Made by a program: the position numbers and the translations under genes. A DNA stretch of 64,000 nt, taken from Anastatus disparis (taxonomy: Eukaryota > Arthropoda > Insecta > Hymenoptera > Eupelmidae). Shown piece by piece: positions 61,598-64,000 of this stretch. Every line of letters begins with the position of its first letter. Within the stretch, counting starts at the first letter, position 1. Under the pieces are notes generated by a model, which did no database searches, was not told the origin of the DNA, and saw only the letters and a list, made by a program, of their open reading frames with translations. The stretch is taken from positions 7,071,501 through 7,135,500 of the forward strand of contig JAFFSR010000218.1 in assembly GCA_017163975.1 (NCBI GenBank), given 5' to 3'.

Positions 61598-64000
61598 TAG
61601 TAGTTGTTATACTCTCTTATCTAAGTCCGAGAATATATTTTTTATTTCATTTAAATATTTTTATATTTATTTATTTGTTTATTGTGAAACTTTATATTGA
61701 TGTTTTGAATTTGAAAAACAAAAGTATGATAGCAAGTTACTAATTTTTCAAATATCTACACAGTTTTTAAATTTTGACTTAATAAATTTAATTTATCAAT
61801 TTAATTGTGTACAAATGTTATAAAAATAAGTATTTTTAAAAAAAAGAACTGTGTGCCAACACTTTTAAACTTTTAAAGGGTCAATAGTTCGTGTATCTTG
61901 TTATGAAAGGTTTTAATTTTTATGATATTAAATTAAAATTAATCAAAGGAAAAATGGAAAATAATTTCTTTGAAATAATGACTTTTAGAATTTTCAATTC
62001 ACAGTCAAAATTGATAAAAATTATGTGAGTTTTTTTTAATCTTAAAAATTAATATTATATTTCTTGCGTTTGATGAAAATAGTAAAATTTTAATAATTTA
62101 AAGCCTTGTTTTCATCTTCGTTCAATTGATCAATTTATCATGAACAATAACATTTTTTACATAATAACCTTTTGTTTCTAATGTGATTATTTTATTATTT
62201 TTTAAACATTTCGTCTTCTTAATTTTATTAAAAAAATTTAATAGATTTGAATTTGGAAAATTCGCGGATAAGCGTTCTTTTCGCAGTGTAATATTATCGA
62301 TTTGAAAAAATTGACTTTTTTCAACACATAATAGTTTTTATTCTAAAATGGAAAGATAAATTGTCAAATTTTTATGAATCTTGATTTGTTAACGATGGTT
62401 TCAAGATTATTTTTTTATCATTTTAAAACATCTATTTCTGAGGAAATGAAATAATATCGCACTTGAGATTATTATTACTTATTTCAAACTCAGTTCTTTA
62501 AATCTTCTTGAATCTTGATCTTTCAGTAGAATAAATCTTGAAAATACACTTAAGTTGAATAACAATAAAATATATATTTTTTTAACGAAATTTTTTCATT
62601 ATTACCAATTTTGAACTTAATATTAAAGCGTCATTAATAGAAAGTATCTATTTTTTTCAACTCATTCTAATCGCTTGTTATTCTAAAAATAAATACACAA
62701 GACAAACTATCGTTACGTTTTTTGATAAATTAATAAATTTTCCCATTTTGAAATAATATAAATACTTGCGATTAAATTAATCTCTAGCAGCAAGAAATAT
62801 TAATGTTAAGTAAAATGCTTATCGCTCAACAATTAACTTCTTTTCCAAGGTTTATCTCGTATACTGTTTTAGCTAGAAATTCTTGATACGCAAAAAAAAT
62901 ATATTATTTTCCTGTTCCAGAAAAACAAAATATATAAAGGACAAATCTTGTTGACAAACACTCGTCTATAATTTTTACCTCATCAAGTTGAAGCTTTTTC
63001 ATGTAAACTTTATAAAATATATATAAAAGCAAAAAAGGCTGAAATTCGAAAGCAAAATTGAAGAAAAACAGAGAAAAAAAGTAACGGATTTTCATGTTTG
63101 ACCTAAAATTAAATCATTGTCCTTTGTCGGATGATCGCTTTTTAAAATTCTGGTAATGTTGCGAGCGCCAAGTATATGCGTCCCCTATATGTCGTTTTAA
63201 TTATAATACGCACCAAATTGAATAATGTTTATTTAGTCAGACATTTCGGAATATAGTTCTGGTGTATATAGAATTTTCATTTGAATTTCATGTTTATCGA
63301 ATGATAATTAAAAAGCCAGACTTTAAAATGAAAACGTTCGATATTACCGTTGATAATAGAAAAAGTGAAGTTAATCAAATGTACTTTTTTATTTAAGTTG
63401 ATTACAAATAATATGCAAAAATATAGTTTACAATCAATTGAAAAATTAAATAAACAAATAAATTAATTGATATGGAGTAATTTTAAAAAATACAAAAATA
63501 CTCTTCGTCGCCTAAAAAAATCAAATTTATTTTTATATAGGAATTAAATGATTGACAAAGATTTTTGAAATTCTTCTTAAAGGAAAACCAATAAAACAAA
63601 TATATTCAATAATCGTCCATTCATTAAAAAATAAGTAATAAAATTTCTAACCTCACCCAAATATTCCTCCCACGATATCAAAAATCATATTTCATCCCCC
63701 AAAAATTCTTTCATAACCTCTCCAAGCGATCATCTTTTAGTAGCAATTAAGACAAAATACTTCAATACACATAATATAGTTTAAGAAATAAAAAAAAAAT
63801 AAAGAAAAATGAAAAAAGAAGTCTCAGAGGAGGGTAGATATAACCCTCTTTTGTAAAACTTTTGGAAAATGCACAAGTTAAATACAAATCTAACCTCAAT
63901 CCGATTGGTTTATAACAAGCCCGAGCCACTCCCCCTTTTAAAATAGGCGGAGTAATATTGTATTCTCTTCTGCTTGTCCCCCTCTACTCTTCCCTTTTAT
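61598..64000. other. Gene-free AT-rich stretch to the window end
   Basis: Nothing with coding or structural support was found. One short low-complexity open frame lies at 62904-63095 on the - strand. Confidence 0.5.

Noticed and set aside
61405..61743. 112-codon open frame
   Set aside because: Its first part is SINE copy 6 and the rest is AT-rich flank with a Phe/Ile/Leu-rich translation.

Overview
The window is eukaryotic and very AT-rich (base composition not counted). It has spliced genes with GT/AG introns, AATAAA poly(A) signals, tRNA-derived SINEs, TA-type and TTAA-type miniature transposons, and many TA, CT and T microsatellites. These traits, the compact Spo11 gene and the SINE type suggest an arthropod, probably an insect and perhaps a hymenopteran. 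That assignment is inference; nothing here fixes the species.

Confident genes lie only in the first 3.1 kb. From 130 to 609 (+ strand) are the last two exons of an unrecognised nuclear-type protein with a SUMO-interaction-like motif and a basic NLS-like stretch; its 5' part is outside the window. Converging on it, 3100 to 976 (- strand) is a complete four-exon Spo11 gene (379 aa), the topoisomerase VI A-like protein that makes meiotic double-strand breaks. The joins were made by hand at consensus splice sites and the frame stays open throughout. One Toprim acidic position (DxD) reads Asn.

From about 3.1 kb to 64 kb I find no gene I can defend. The stretch looks like intergenic DNA or one or more very long introns. 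It holds at least six copies of one tRNA-derived SINE, all in + orientation, one split by a 138-bp inverted-repeat element with a TATA target duplication. It also holds an 860-bp fold-back palindrome, three loci with TTAA-flanked (piggyBac-like) MITE ends sharing a GGGTC...GACCC palindrome, two further MITEs, a 340-bp tandem duplication, a 61-bp tandem duplication and two unclassified dispersed repeat pairs.

The oddest non-repeat feature is a GC-richer island at 48.25-49.26 kb. It has a 115-bp near-perfect hairpin, then an 865-bp segment bounded by 30-bp inverted repeats and containing a perfect NRF1/EWG-type palindrome. A few isolated exon-like or ORF-like stretches (23.7, 25.8, 35.7, 39.2, 58.1 kb) are given as low-confidence candidates. 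The other short ORFs across the desert are low-complexity or repeat-derived and are not annotated as genes.
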